DNA of 64,000 nt from Saposhnikovia divaricata (Eukaryota; Streptophyta; Magnoliopsida; Apiales; Apiaceae), in contig CM071596.1 of assembly GCA_036435485.1 (NCBI GenBank), positions 134,627,001 through 134,691,000 on the forward strand, in the 5' to 3' direction. Made by a program: the position numbers and the translations under genes. The notes beneath the pieces were generated by a model, which saw only the letters and a program-made list of their open reading frames with translations, was not told where the DNA came from and made no database searches. Shown one piece after another: positions 1 to 12,240 of the stretch. Numbering within the stretch: the stretch's first letter is position 1; each line of letters opens with the position of its first letter.

Positions 1-383
1 AATTAGGGTTAAGGGGGGTGTTGGGTAAATCCCCACCATACATTTGGGTTGTGTGGTGGTGAAATCCTAGCCATCTATTTGATTCCTTCCCCCTTAAGCT
101 TTGAAGAGTTGATCTTGGCCATACACTTAGCTAATGTGTTGGGATGATCTCCACCTTCCACTTGTCTTGAAATATTCCTTTTTGCTCCAAGCTCCTAATT
201 CTTTTCCTTCTTTCATTTTTGGTCCTTTTTCTTCCTCCTTTTCCCTTCCTTGCACTTTATTTATTTATTTTGTCATTTCTTTATTTATTTACGATTTACC
301 TGAAATGTAACAAAATAATTTATTAAAAAATGAGTTCAAGCAATAAATAGGTAAATAAAATATGCAAAAATATGCACTTATCA
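1..383 (-). repeat. LTR fragment, Ty3 family 1 (U3 end)
   Basis: This is the 5' (U3) part of a family 1 LTR in minus orientation, cut by the window start. Read on the minus strand it begins TGATAAGTGCATATTTTTGC, the same start as the LTRs at 12433, 22903 and 43927. The sequence beyond position 383 lacks the polypurine tract that follows a 3' LTR, so this is the outer edge of a 5' LTR or a solo LTR whose remainder lies to the left of the window. Confidence 0.85.
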
Positions 384-440
384 GATTGTCTTGGTTTGTT
401 TGTGGTATTTGTGTGTTTAGAACAAGCAATGTTCAAATTG

Positions 441-713
441 TACTACTTCAATATTATTTCAAAGACATTAGTTTATTTAATCAGCTGATGTCTAAGCTAA
501 TATTAAACATCAGTTCTTCCATAAAAAACCGATGTTAAACAACAGGAAAGACATCAGTTTATGTAAGAGAACCGTTGTGTATATTCATCTTTGACATCGG
601 CTAAAAACCGATGTCTGAAGTTTGGACCTTTCTCTACACACGCATAGACATCGCCCAGAATTTTTTTTTACAACGGCTCAAAACCGATGTCTATTGACAT
701 ATTTCAAGTAGTG
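441..713. mobile_element. CACTA-type MITE
   Basis: This is a short non-autonomous element whose right end, read inward on the minus strand, is CACTACTTGAAATATG, the CACTA superfamily signature. The left end (TACTACTTCAATAT) is a decayed version. The 6-8 bp core ACATCGG/CCGATGT recurs in both orientations near the ends, as the subterminal repeats of CACTA elements do. The flanks TTG and TTA would be a 3-bp target duplication with one mismatch. It has no coding capacity. Confidence 0.65.
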
Positions 714-1930
714 TTATATAAGTTGATAGCTCGTAACTTTTGGTTTAAAAAGAAAGACTCACTAACTTTATTTAAGATTTTCATTTTTTATAATTAACGT
801 GTAAATTGTAATAGATTGTAATCTTGTTTTTTTAGGAATATGTCGCTGCATCTAAACTAGTTATACTTGAAATTTAGAATTTTCATACAACTAATTTTAA
901 ATTTAAAAATCAGAAAATTATAAATTTTAAAGTCTGATATATGAATAAATTTTTAAATATCATTTAATATTTTACATGAAACCCCTGATTACAATATAAA
1001 TAATTAATTAACAACTAGTTGCTTCACCTATATTTTAAAATCATAAATCATAACATATGTAACCATTTTAATTTTTTTCTTTAATTAATAACTTATTATA
1101 TATATCTTAATCACGCGCATACTAATTAACAAAAATAATTTAAAATGTAAAAATTAAGTTTTAATCAAATATTTTCGGTGACTATTCCTGTCATCCTATA
1201 ATATATAAGTATTAATATATAATTATAGGGGTTGATTCAAATGAGAACCACTGTCTAAAACAGAATCGGAGAACCATTAACCACCGTTACATCAGTATTC
1301 AATTAATGGCTAAGATTTTTTTCAGAGACAATTAATGTAGAATACTCACAAATCAATGAAAAAGATAACCAAATAATTTTAAGATTTTTTGGTAAAAAAA
1401 TCTTAAATTCATACGCAAAACGTACTTATTTCCGCACATGAACTTTGAAAGTTCTACATTTAAACGTGTTTATGTCTTACATGTGAATCCGGAGATCTAG
1501 AACGTTCATATGTAGAACTTGTGATGCAAATATGTAAGTTCATACGCAGAACATATTTAATTTTATTGATCTTTATTGTATTTAACAACTGATTCTTAGG
1601 TTCTAAACTTTTAGAGTGGTTCTTCACAGAGTGTGACCCATTAATTAACCCATTAATTAAATGTATACTAATGACACATCTTAAAAATTACTTTGTTATT
1701 GTTTGAGTGTTATTTAATAAGTAATTAAATTTAGATAAATTATCAAAATTATTATTTTTTAATTTTTTTTACAATTTTACTATCTTCTAAAAATATTTGC
1801 AAAAATATAATTTGTAACCAAATAAACCAAATGAAACTTGTTTTTAAGTTTTTTAGAAAAAAAATATTTATAGTTGTTTTTCTTACATTTTGAATTGATT
1901 TTGGTTGCATTTGATTTAACCGGCACAACT
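714..1930. other. AT-rich intergenic stretch, no gene seen
   Basis: There is no credible coding sequence. A segment at about 1228-1639 begins GGGGTTGATTCAAATGAG and ends GAGTGTGACCC, with inverted GAGAACCA-like and TACGCA-AAC-like motifs inside. It could be an old Mutator-type MITE, but the termini match poorly and I see no clear target duplication. Confidence 0.4.
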
Positions 1931-2072
1931 TGTTACCTGAGACATCGTGTAACAAAAAATGATTCAGTTCTAAATGTTGTTACGTGAGACATCCTGCAAT
2001 AAAAAATGATTTCAATTCCAAATGTTGTTACATGAGACATCATGCAATCAAAAATGATTTCAATTCTAAATT
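1931..2072. repeat. Tandem repeat, three ~47-bp units
   Basis: Three head-to-tail copies start at 1931, 1978 and 2026. Each carries TGTTACNTGAGACATC, then a TGNAAT-like stretch, then AAAAATGATTTCAATTC. Divergence is a few bases per unit. No gene is associated. Confidence 0.8.
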
Positions 2073-2326
2073 TTTACAATTATATTTGTGGTTGATGTCA
2101 CATTGTTAATTGCAAAGATTATTACAAAGTTGCAAAACATATTGTTGCAAATATTTTTTAAAAAATCGATATGTTTTGCAAAATATTTTTAAAAAATATT
2201 TATTTTTACAAAAAAAAAATGAGCTTAGGTATTTATGAAAAAAATTCTTAAATTTAATATTTAAAATACAGTTTAATTTTGTAATATAAAATTTGAAAAT
2301 AATTTACTTATTTTGATAAAATAGTA

Positions 2327-3010
2327 CAGTAAAACCTCGCTAAATTAATACTCGATAAATTAATAATCTCTCTAAGTTAATAATTTCTTCTGGTCCCAAC
2401 TTGGGTAAGTTCAAAAAATGATCAATTTCGATAAGATAATAAGATAATAATTTTTTTGCAAAATCCTATATAAATATATGGTCCCAATAATATTATAAAT
2501 TAATAAATCATTTATGATCATAAAAATATATGAATTACACTATTATCCCTATAATAAAATATGATTCTAGGATTCTTAAAATTTGAATCTTTACGAAACT
2601 CATCCTTAACCCTCTTTGTTGCATCCAAAAGTTCGAATGTAGTGTTTTCGTAAAACATGAAAAAGTCATTAATCAATATTTTTGATATCTTGAATGTTTC
2701 TTTACGTGCAAAAGATTCCAAAAATATTGTTTTATCTTTGATATAATCTAAATATACATAAATCTTTACTTTGAATCTTGCTAATAATCATTGAATTTGT
2801 AAAACAATGTATATTGAATTAATTGAATTAAGTATAAAACATAAATTGTAAAATTCATTCTATTTAAATGTATATAATTGGAAATTAATTTGATTTGATG
2901 TCAAAAATCCTCTATAAATTAATAATTATTAATTTATCGATTAATTAATACCTCTCTAAATTAATAGAATTCTTCGATCCCGACTATATTAATTTATAGA
3001 GGTTTTACTG
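2327..3010. mobile_element. Tc1/mariner pogo-like element (Emigrant/Lemi type)
   Basis: The terminal inverted repeats are CAGTAAAACCTCGCTAAATT at the left and its counterpart ending GAGGTTTTACTG at the right, flanked by TA on both sides. This is the terminus and target preference of plant pogo-like elements such as Emigrant and Lemi1. At about 684 bp it is an internally deleted, non-autonomous copy. A short minus-strand open frame inside (2518-2721) has no recognisable transposase motif. Confidence 0.8.
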
Positions 3011-3311
3011 TACTTAAACATAGAATAATTTTTACCTAAATTGTTTTTTTTATTAACTTATATTAGATTAGTCCCATAAACATAAATTTTATTGGAAAGA
3101 AAACCAATATTTATACTCGAAAAATTTTCAGCGCACTGAAATCTGAAATCTGTCACAGGAGATTAATGAAAACTATAATTGGTAATTGATGCATGGTCAA
3201 ATGCATTTAATGGATAGAAGGACATTTAAGTAATTTGGGATTACTGCATGAAGCAATTGTTTACTGCATTTAGCAACATCCTAATTTTCTTAGACGAGAT
3301 TCCCGACTTTA

Positions 3312-3725
3312 GATCATTCACATCCCTTCCCCATCCCTATAATTTGCAAGATAGCACCAGTTTTAGCAAAAAAAATGAGTTTCATCCGGATCCCCATTTT
3401 GAGGTTTGATTTTGCAGACAAAGTTTCAGTCCCCAATTTTGGAGACTTTGATTGTTGCCGCATATCATCTGCAAACCCTATTTTTCCTCTTCTAATAATA
3501 TAAAATAATATTTGTAGTAGTGAGTGGATTTTGGAAGTTAAAATTGTAAGTGAAAGAGAGAGAAAGAAGTAATATAAAAAAGAATATAGGGATATGGGGA
3601 TGGAAAATGGGGAATGGAATGTAATTTTTTTTTGATTATTTTGGAAATTTACCATTTTTGTTTGAAAATTTACTATTTTTAGTAAGTTTTTGGGGATGGG
3701 AACGGGGGACCAGTTGGGAATGCTC
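3312..3725. mobile_element. Tourist-like (PIF/Harbinger) MITE
   Basis: The element is 414 bp, flanked by TTA on both sides (3309-3311 and 3726-3728). The right terminus read inward is GAGCATTCCCAACTGG and the left is GATCATTCACATCCC, which are imperfect inverted repeats. TTA duplication plus G-rich GAGCATT ends fit PIF/Harbinger MITEs. The open frame across it on the minus strand is low-complexity and is not a gene. Confidence 0.6.
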
Positions 3726-3787
3726 TTATGCACCATTTCATGCAATGTCAAAATTGCGACATTTCATTTATTTGTTCAAAATCCCAT

Positions 3788-4810
3788 TGTTGTGCTAAAA
3801 ATAAAGATTTAAATATGAATCGCAAGCGCACAATTCGTTTCGTTTTAGTATTTTAGATATCGATCCACAGGGACTATTTATTTTCGCATTCCTTAAATTT
3901 CTAATTTAATCGAGTTAGAAAATATGGATTTTTGAAAATTTGGATTTTAACTAATTAATTTCTAACTCTAAAAATTCTAAATTAATCTAAAACTTAATTA
4001 TTCTAAAATTAATCTAAAATTATTCTAAAATCCTAAATTCGAATTAACACTAAATATTATTCTAAATTCTTTTATTAAAATTAGAAATTAAAAAAAATTT
4101 ATTTATAAAAAATTTAAGGAAAATTCGACATGTAGTGATTGTAAAATTAATTAGCCAATACGCAAAACCAGCTCAATTCGAATCACAACGCAGAAGGAAC
4201 CATTCAGTGATGCAGTTTTACAAAACGTACTACCAGTCGAAACAACAGAAAAACCAGGTAATTCGGAAACCCAAAACAAAGCTCTACAGACACCATATCT
4301 CGCAAACCAAACACGAACTCAAACTCGCAATCAACACGCAATTACAATATAACAACACTCTTAAAATTCACAATAAAATTCGCAGACTCAGTGAAACCAA
4401 CACGCAGGCTCGGCAAAACTCGCAGTAATTACAAGATTGAGAACAAACAACGATTTACACAACAGGAAAAAAAACGAACTCATCTAATAGGAACAACTCG
4501 AGGAAGCCATTACAACTACAGCATGAATAAACACTAACACATTTGAAATTAAATGTCAATTACATAAACAATACGGGTAACTCAGCAGACAAATGACTCA
4601 GTAGTTTTAAGCATTTCTCGGATAAAATACAAAACACGCAGCTCGAACAAATGAACGGAGACAGCTCGATAAATTTAAAACACGACCCAGAACTCAAACC
4701 CGACTCAATAACTCGCGACTCAGTTGCAAAACATCGTACAAAACTGCGAACTTTACCAGCAATTAAAATTACGAACAAAGAACACTCACTCGAAAACAGC
4801 AACTATGAAG
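3788..4810 (-). repeat. LTR fragment, family 1 (U5 end, inverted)
   Basis: Read on the plus strand this starts TGTTGTGCTAAAAATAAA, the reverse of the family 1 LTR 3' end (compare 20726 and 41696). It holds the last ~1 kb of the LTR in minus orientation, then runs directly into the plus-oriented LTR piece that follows. The right boundary is approximate (about 4800-4815), inside an A-rich stretch. No internal sequence or polypurine tract is attached, so it is not a normal element end. Confidence 0.75.
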
Positions 4811-6432
4811 AAAGATTGAAAAAAAAAACCAACAAAAAGTTTTATTAATCTTTCATTTCGTAATTTCTATGTTTTAGTTTTAATTCGAAGCTTTGTTTCC
4901 CCTATTTTTGTTTCAAAACTCATCTTCCTTTCTCTCAAAACTAATGTCTCTTCTTCTTATTTTCCTTCTTAAAAAAAATATCTCCTCCTCCCCTGTTTCT
5001 TCCTTTTTGGTCGAGCCATAACCCACACCCCTCTCTTGTTTATCTTTCTCTTCTTTTTCTAACAAAACGCGCGAAACCCCTCTCCCCCAGTTTCGGTTTA
5101 GATTCAGCGAATTAGTTTCCCTTTTCTATGCTTTGATTGTATTTTCTTGTGTTATTCGATTCGGAGTCCTACTGAGTTAACTTGTTTCTGTGTAATTTAG
5201 GCGTTCGATAGTGCTAAGTTTGAATGTTTGTTGGATACTCACTGAGTTGTTGCGTTTTCATAATTGTTGTTTAGTTGGCTGTTAGTTTTGATTTGTTTAA
5301 ATCGAGTTTGTTTGGGTTTTTGAGTCACTGGTTTCCTTGCGCCGAGTTCGTTGTTTTTTGTTTGGCTGTTAGTTTGTGTTTTCAAAGTTGGCGTTTGTTT
5401 TACTATGAGTTCGCGAGTTTTGGTTCTAATTTGCTGCGTTTGCTGTGGTGTTTAGCCAAGTTTGCTGTCGAAGATGTGTGTATGAGTTTCTACGTTTGAT
5501 TTAAGTAGTTTTTGTTTTGTTTTCGTTTTTGCTACTGCGTTTTATGAGTATGTTTTCGTATTTCTGTGAGTTGAATTGCCGAGTTTTACCGAGTCCTGAA
5601 TTGAGTTTTTGAGTTCGTAGTTCCGTGTTAAGTTCGATAATTCATTGAGTTTTTACTGGTTTTTGGTTTTGTTCGAGTTACGTTCACTGGTTTTTTGTTT
5701 ACTGCGTCTGTTGAGTCATGTTGGTTTGGAGTCGTTGGTTCTGAGTGTTGTGTTCATCACTCAGCAATCAAACAAGGACAAAACCCAAACAAAGTAATTT
5801 TGATAACTTTGAATGTCTTAGTTTTTTTTTCTTGTTGCAGTTTTATTGTGAGTTTTGTGCTGTGTTTGCAGAGGTCGCAGGTTGCTGTTTATCTTTTTGT
5901 TTGGGTTTTGTCCTTGTTTGATTGCTGTCAAAATTATTGACTTGTTTTGTTCTGTAGTTGTTATGCTGAGTTGAGTCATGGGTATTCACTAGTTGTGCTG
6001 AGTTGCTTTGTTGGGTTTCGAGTCTGAGTACAATTTGTTCGTGTAATTCTGTATTGTGGTTTTTGGCTAGTTGAATTTCCAAATAGGTTATGTCGAATTT
6101 TCTTTAAAATTTCTTGTAAATAAATCTAGTTTTAATTCGAATTTAGAATATTTAAATAATTTAGTTTTTGTTATTTCAACTTTTAATTAGTTAGTTTAAA
6201 AATTGGAATAAATGTAATTTTCTTTTTAAATAGTTTAAATTTTCTTTTAATAGCAAAATCTAATTTTCCAAAAATCCAAAATTACCAAAACCCAAACTTG
6301 TTCTAATTCGATTAAGTTAGAAAGTTAAGGTATGCGAAAATATTAGTCCCTGTGGAACGAATCATTAAATTTTACAACGAAACGAATTGTGCGCTTGCGA
6401 TTCAAATTCAAATCTTTATTTTTAGCACAACA
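4811..6432 (+). repeat. 5' LTR of family 1 copy 1 (5' truncated)
   Basis: This is the plus-oriented 3' ~1.6 kb of a family 1 LTR, ending TTTTTAGCACAACA next to the primer-binding site. Its start resembles the region of the complete LTR around 43150. The first ~600 bp of U3, including the TGATAAGTG terminus, are missing and replaced by the inverted U5 of another copy. The promoter-containing part is therefore probably lost. Confidence 0.8.
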
Positions 6433-6438
6433 AGTTTT

Positions 6439-6455
6439 TGGCGCCGCTGCCGGGG
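6439..6455 (+). promoter_or_regulatory. Primer-binding site, tRNA-Asp type
   Basis: TGGCGCCGCTGCCGGGG, 6 bp after the LTR end, is complementary to the 3' end of plant tRNA-Asp(GUC) with one mismatch as I recall that tRNA. The same 17-mer occurs in every family 1 and family 2 copy here. Confidence 0.85.
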
Positions 6456-7400
6456 ACTAATTATTTTTCGCGCCTTAATTTTTAATTTTTCGAGTTATTT
6501 TTATTTCTTGTCTTATTTTTATTTCGTTCTTTTTAGGAAAGCTTGAGATTTCGGAACTCTTCTCAACGAAGCGTGGAAAAATTGGAATTTATGGAAAGCA
6601 AGCTTCGGTAACCGTATCTCACTCTTTTCGCCCTTTTTTATTTTTAGAAAAATACAAAAAAAAATCAAAAAAAATTCAAAAAAAAATCACAAAAAAATTA
6701 GTTGTAAATACATAATTGTTGCATCATGCATTTAATCACTTAGGGCACATCATCTAGATTTTTTTTATTTTCTTATTTTTAATTTTTCGTACCATAATAA
6801 ATTGTGGTGATCGCTAGAGGACCCCAAGGTACGTCAAATTCTTTCTTTAGTTAGAACACGTAGTTTAAAGCATCCATAAATGTTTATAGTTTTTTTTATA
6901 CCTCTTTGTTTGTTGCATCATTTTGTAAATAAACTTTAAGGGCAAAACCTCTCAAAAGATAAGGGAAGGGATTTCATCACTCTTTCCTTAGCCCAAAAAC
7001 AATTTAATCCCTCATTTTGCATACCTAGCCTTTAATAAAATTAATTAGACGTTTGCCCCTAGGAATTTCGCGCTCAATTAGGAAGGTGCTTAAGAAACAA
7101 AGTAATATTTAATTATTCCTACTTTTTGGTGTCTAGGAAAGCGAAAGCTGACCTGGCCAATTAAGGTTTGGTGTCTAGGTTGGTGTTTAGCCTCTTGGCA
7201 ATGCTTGCACCTACCTGGCCAAGCCGGTTCGAATAATTATTGATTTACCTAGTTTTTGGTAACCCTTACGGTTAGGAGCAAGGTCTAGTTATTTTATTAG
7301 GGAACCCTAGGTTTAGGATTTTTCTTTTAATTTTACACCCTTTCTTTTTGTGTGTTTTAATTTATCGCACTTACTTGCTACGTGTTTCCTTTTGTGGTTT

Positions 7401-10400
7401 ATGCGAACTACGTGGACTAGGGATAATTCTTCTAGACTAGTGAGATAATTTGAGATTTCTTCATCGTCTAATTCCAAGTCTTTAGATTATTCCGAACCCG
7501 TAGTAAACATGGCCATGTCTCTTAGGGACCTTTGATATCCCACTCGTTCCGCCCAACCTTCGTGTATCACCCTTCCTCCCGTTAATGGTAATAATTTCGA
7601 AATTAAAGCTCACCACATCAGTATGTTACCTAAATTTAACGGGAGCGAGGGTGAGGACCCGTATCTCTTTCTTCATGAATTTGAGGAAGTTTGTGCCTTA
7701 CAAAAGCTCCAACAATTAACCGAGGACTCGATTAGGCTTAGACTCATTAATTTTGCGCTTAAAGAAAATGCTAAGAAATGGTTGTATAGCCTACCGGTTA
7801 ATTCTATTTCCACGTGGGAGGGATTTGTGGTAATTTTTCTTAAAAAATATTTTCTAAACCATAAGACTACAAGAATTACAAACGAGATAAATCAATTTCA
7901 TCAAAAGGAAAATGAGTCTTTTTGGAAATATTTTGATCGTTTCAAAAATCTTTTATCACAATGCCCCCACCACGGAATAGAAAAATGAAGGCTTTGTAAG
8001 ATCGTTTATGAGGCCTTGGATGGACCAACAACCGCGTTGTTGGAATCTATGTGCCAAGGTAAATTCATGGAGAAAGATGAGGACGAGGGTTGGAAATTTT
8101 TCGAAGAATTAGCCGAGAAGACCATGTTGTGGGAGTCTACTAGGGAACCTAACAAGTCTAATGAGTCGTCTAGTTCATCTAAGGGTTTGCATTCGATTGG
8201 GAGTTCGATTGCAACCGATGCCAAATTAGCCACTCTAACTAGGAGACTCGAAGCCCTAGAAACTAGTAAGGCCCCCTCAAATGTGTCTATGTGCCCTAAT
8301 TTCAATCAAGGTTTTTCGGACTATCCCGCTTTTGATCAAGTTAATGCGGTGTCTCAACCACCTACTAGGAACGATCCGTTTGCTCCTACTTACAATCCCG
8401 GGTGGAGGAATCACCCGAATTTCTCGTGGAACCAAGGGCCAAATTACTAAAACCCGCCTTTTTTCAACCTTCGTTTCAAAATACTCCATCTTTTCAAAGG
8501 CCTAATCAAAATTCTTTCTCGACTCCAAATCAACGTCCCTTTCCAAACCCTACTCAAAATCTCGGTCCTTATCCAACTCAACCTTCTTATCCAAATCAAG
8601 CACCCGCCCACCCACCTGGCTTTAATGAGTCGGATAAGAGAATTACTTCTTTGGAAAAGACTCTTGATGCGCTTCTAAAATCAATGACTAATTTGGCTCA
8701 ATCTCAACAGAGCTTCATGCAAACCATGACTCAAGATAAGCAAATTTTAAATGCTAGTACTCAAGCCTTATCTAAGTTAGAGGTCCAAGTGAGTCAATTA
8801 GCCAACGCCATGTGTGAGCGAGAGAAGAATAAGTTCCCGAGTCAACCAGAGGTAAACCCTAAATTCCCTCTCAACCAAAGACCTCACAAAAATGTTAATG
8901 CTATCATCTCTCTTAGGTCGGGAAACCAATTTAATAATCAAGTAGGTGTCGAGTCTTCCAAGGAAGAAGAAGAGTCAAATGTTGAACCGAACCCTACACT
9001 TGATCATTCAAACCTTACTCCAACTTCCGAACCTCTCGAGTCATCTAATCTCACACCTTTAACTCGTGACCCTTCATCGTCGAAATCCACTTCCGAGTCA
9101 TCAAATTCTTCTCTTAAATCATCCTCACCACCTAACAAATCTTTGAATATCGTTCCACTTTCCACTTCTCTTCCCGATGTGTCTAACGAACGAGTCTTTA
9201 AGCCTAAAGCTCCTTATCCTCAACGACTCATCCCTCGCAAACAATCACCTCAAGTAAAGAAGATTTTGGAAGTTTTCACACAAGTCGAGATCAACATTCC
9301 TCTTTTAGATGCCATTCAACAAATTCCCTCTTATGCTAAGTGTCTAAAAGATTTGTGTACTCATAAACGTTCCACTCATGTCCCTAAGAAAGCCTTTTTG
9401 ACTTCTCATGTTAGTTCAATTCTTTCAAATCAAATTCCCGTGAAATATAAGGACCCCGGTTGTCCTACAATTTCATGTGTCATAGGCAATACCTTTGTGG
9501 ACAAGGCGTTACTTGACTTAGGCGCTAGTGTGAACTTGCTTCCATTTCCGGTCTACCAAGCCCTAGGTTTAGGCGAACTTCAAAAGACGAACATGACAAT
9601 TCAATTAGCTGATCGTTCTGTTAAAATGCCTAAGGGAATAATTGAGGATGTGCTAATTAAGGTTGGTGAATTCATCTTTTCGGTTGACTTTATTGTCCTC
9701 GAGACCCAACCCGTCACGAATCCTAAGAACCAAATCCCGATTATTCTAGGATGACCTTTTCTTGCTACATCCAATGCCTTGATTAATTGTAGGGATGGTT
9801 CGATGAAACTCACTTTTGGTAATATGACAATTAACCTTAACATATTTAATGTCGGAAAAGAACCCAACGAGCTTTACTAGCAAACAATAGCGGTTAATCT
9901 TGTTGATGACATTGTTAATTGGTCAAACCTTGAGGATAGTGAGATTGAGTCTCTTCTCAATGAGGATTTCCAAGTCAACCATGAGTCTAACCGAGAGTAT
10001 GTTGATTCATTAAGAGACATGACTTCGGAAGAGATATTGAGAGAGTTGGATTCCATTTGTTCCCCGTGGGAGACCAAACCCGAGGATGCTATTGTTGAAC
10101 CCATTGTCAAAACTTCAGTTGGTGAACCACCTACATTCAGTGAGTTCTTAGGGGATTTGTTAGAAATTCGTTCCAAGTATGAGATTCCACCCGAGATTGT
10201 TGGTAGTGTTGAGCCAGTTTATAAGAGTCCTGTTGGACCACCGCCACCTGCATTTAACTTGACTTTGTATCATCCCGAATTTGATCAACAGCCTTTAGGA
10301 GAAAACGAACACTCATCTTCTGTCATTCCTAGTGCTTCATCCCAAGACCATACTTTCATTATCTCTAATTTGCTTAAACAAACTAAAGAAGCCTTAAGTT

Positions 10401-10546
10401 GGTTTAGGGAGAACACTAATGATTCTTGTACTAATAGGTTGAATGATCCCATATTGCTGGCAAAAATTTGTTCTAATCCAAATTTTCAAAAATGTCTTGA
10501 ATTTTTCTCTCAGCTTCATCCCACTTTTCCCACCGGCATCGGCTGA
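7401..10546 (+). pseudogene. gag-protease pseudogene, family 1 copy 1
   Basis: The frame starts at ATG 7401 (MRTTW, matching the MRT/MRR starts of the other copies). Parts in order: an N-terminal segment; a retrotransposon gag domain at about 7620-8130, with KWLYSLP and QCPHHGI; a Q/N/P-rich spacer; a region with IPLRSG-like wording (here ISLRSG, ~8905); and a retroviral-type aspartic protease at about 9430-9760 with LLDLGASVNLLP as the catalytic loop. After the protease lies a ~260-residue tail with two repeats of WETKP...VGEPPTF type. Breaks: stops near 7447 and 7531, TGA at 7986-7988 in place of a tryptophan codon, TAA at 8448, a frameshift at the T run near 8460, TGA at 9752-9754 and TAG at 9878-9880. 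It is not translatable as one protein. Function by family: capsid/nucleocapsid assembly and polyprotein cleavage. Confidence 0.85.
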
Positions 10547-12240
10547 TTCGGTTTTATTCTTTCGCCTCCCCTCGTGTAAGATAGGTATGGGGGAGGAGTG
10601 TGTGCGTGTGTGAGTTGTTTTCTCTTGTAATTCTTAGAAGTTTTCAGTCTTCGTCATCCCTTATCAGGTATTTCCTCAACTTTCTCCTTTATCATTTCTC
10701 TTTTCTCTTGCATTCACATACATTGAGGACAATGCATGATTTAGGTATGGGGGGGGGGTTTTAGTGTAAATATAAAAATCAGAAAATCCAAAAAAAAATA
10801 AAAAATCAAAAAATCAAAAAGAGTTCTTTTCGTATCTAGTCTTGTTAATTGATTGCTAGTTGCTTGATGCACCCTTGCATGCTATGATAATCTTATGATC
10901 CATTAGCTTTTGTTTGAGAAGTGATTTGCTAAAGTTCTTGTTCACACACTTACACTAGCAAGGTGAAGCTAGTAGACTTAATTGAATTGTGCATGAAATT
11001 AGAAGGACATGATTAGGTGTAAGATGATTTGGTCTTCATGCTTTGAGTACAAGTAGGTGCACTGAGGATACCATTTCTTGAGATTGATTATGTTCTACCA
11101 CACCAAGTGAGATTTTGAGCCTATATGCACATCTTTTGCATTTATATTCTTTTGCTTGAGTGTCCACTTGTCATTTGCATCGCTAGCACTTGTTTGAGTT
11201 CCTTCTTGAAATACATGACATTAATTGATGATAAAATGATAAAGGCACTTAGGAATAACCCATATTTCCCAAATTATCCACACCATGCTTATGTGATCAA
11301 TTAGCTAACCCTTTGAGCTTAATCTTATTCTTTTGGTGGCACACCACATTACTCGCCTAAGACCTTCTTCTTGTTTAGCCTTACGTATTCTTGATCCCAC
11401 TTTGTCAAAGGCTAGTAGGAACTTGAGGGAGCAATAAGGTGTGTGAAATAGGGTTTACTATTGTTCATAACTTTCGAGGAAATATTTGTTGTTACCTTGA
11501 TAGTCGATGTTCAAGTTAAATCTAAGTGAGGATTATTGTTACATTTATCTTAGCTCTCATAAAAAAATAAAGAAAAAAATAAAAAAAAAATGAAATAAAA
11601 AAAAGAGAAGAATATATATACATGAGAGCATACTTATGTTTTTTGTAATCCTCCTTCATTGCGACTATTCAAGGCTTTTTTTTGTTGAAAATAAAAATAA
11701 ATTGTGTGGGGAGGAAGTTTGGTGTTGTGCATGATATTCATGGTTACTACTAGCTTTTGACACTTCACCTTGCTTTGGCCTTTCTTGACATACCTTGTCC
11801 CTAGCCCCATTACAACCCTAATAAAGACCTTTTGATTGTCATTATTAATGTATGTTGTGATTTAAGTTGGAATGATACCAAGTGTCAGGCATGCATTTGA
11901 TTTTGTTGGAATTGAGTGATACACTTACCCTTGTTCTTGAGTGAATATTCTTTTGTGAGTGAAAGGTGAGATATTGCTTGCTTGTTTTGCATATGAGATC
12001 TCAAGTTTTGATTCTGAGGTGTGCCCTTGTAGACTTAGCATGGTTACCAATAATTTTTGCACTTGACATGAACTTATAATCACTCTTGCATGGTTCTTTA
12101 AGTAGACTATGTGAATCCTTGCACTTTCCACACCAAAACTTTGCAACTTCATTTTGATTCTTAAGTTGATGTATCATGAGAGGACATGTATCTGTGGTGT
12201 GCATTGCCATGTGATCTTTTATACAAACTAGATGGATTTT
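10547..12240 (+). other. Non-coding 3' region of family 1 copy 1
   Basis: No coding frame. It contains polypurine-like GGTATGGGGGAGGAG at ~10587 and a G8 run at ~10750, both resembling the true polypurine tract at 12419, and an A-rich stretch at 11560-11620. Most of it is also present in reverse in copy 2, where the part equivalent to about 10599-11214 has been lost at the family 2 insertion site. Confidence 0.7.

Noticed and set aside
1228..1639. Possible Mutator-type MITE
   Set aside because: Ends GGGGTTGATTC and GTGTGACCC match poorly and no target duplication is clear; kept only as a remark.
3314..3751. 145-codon minus-strand open frame
   Set aside because: It covers the Tourist-like MITE, is low-complexity and has no family motif.
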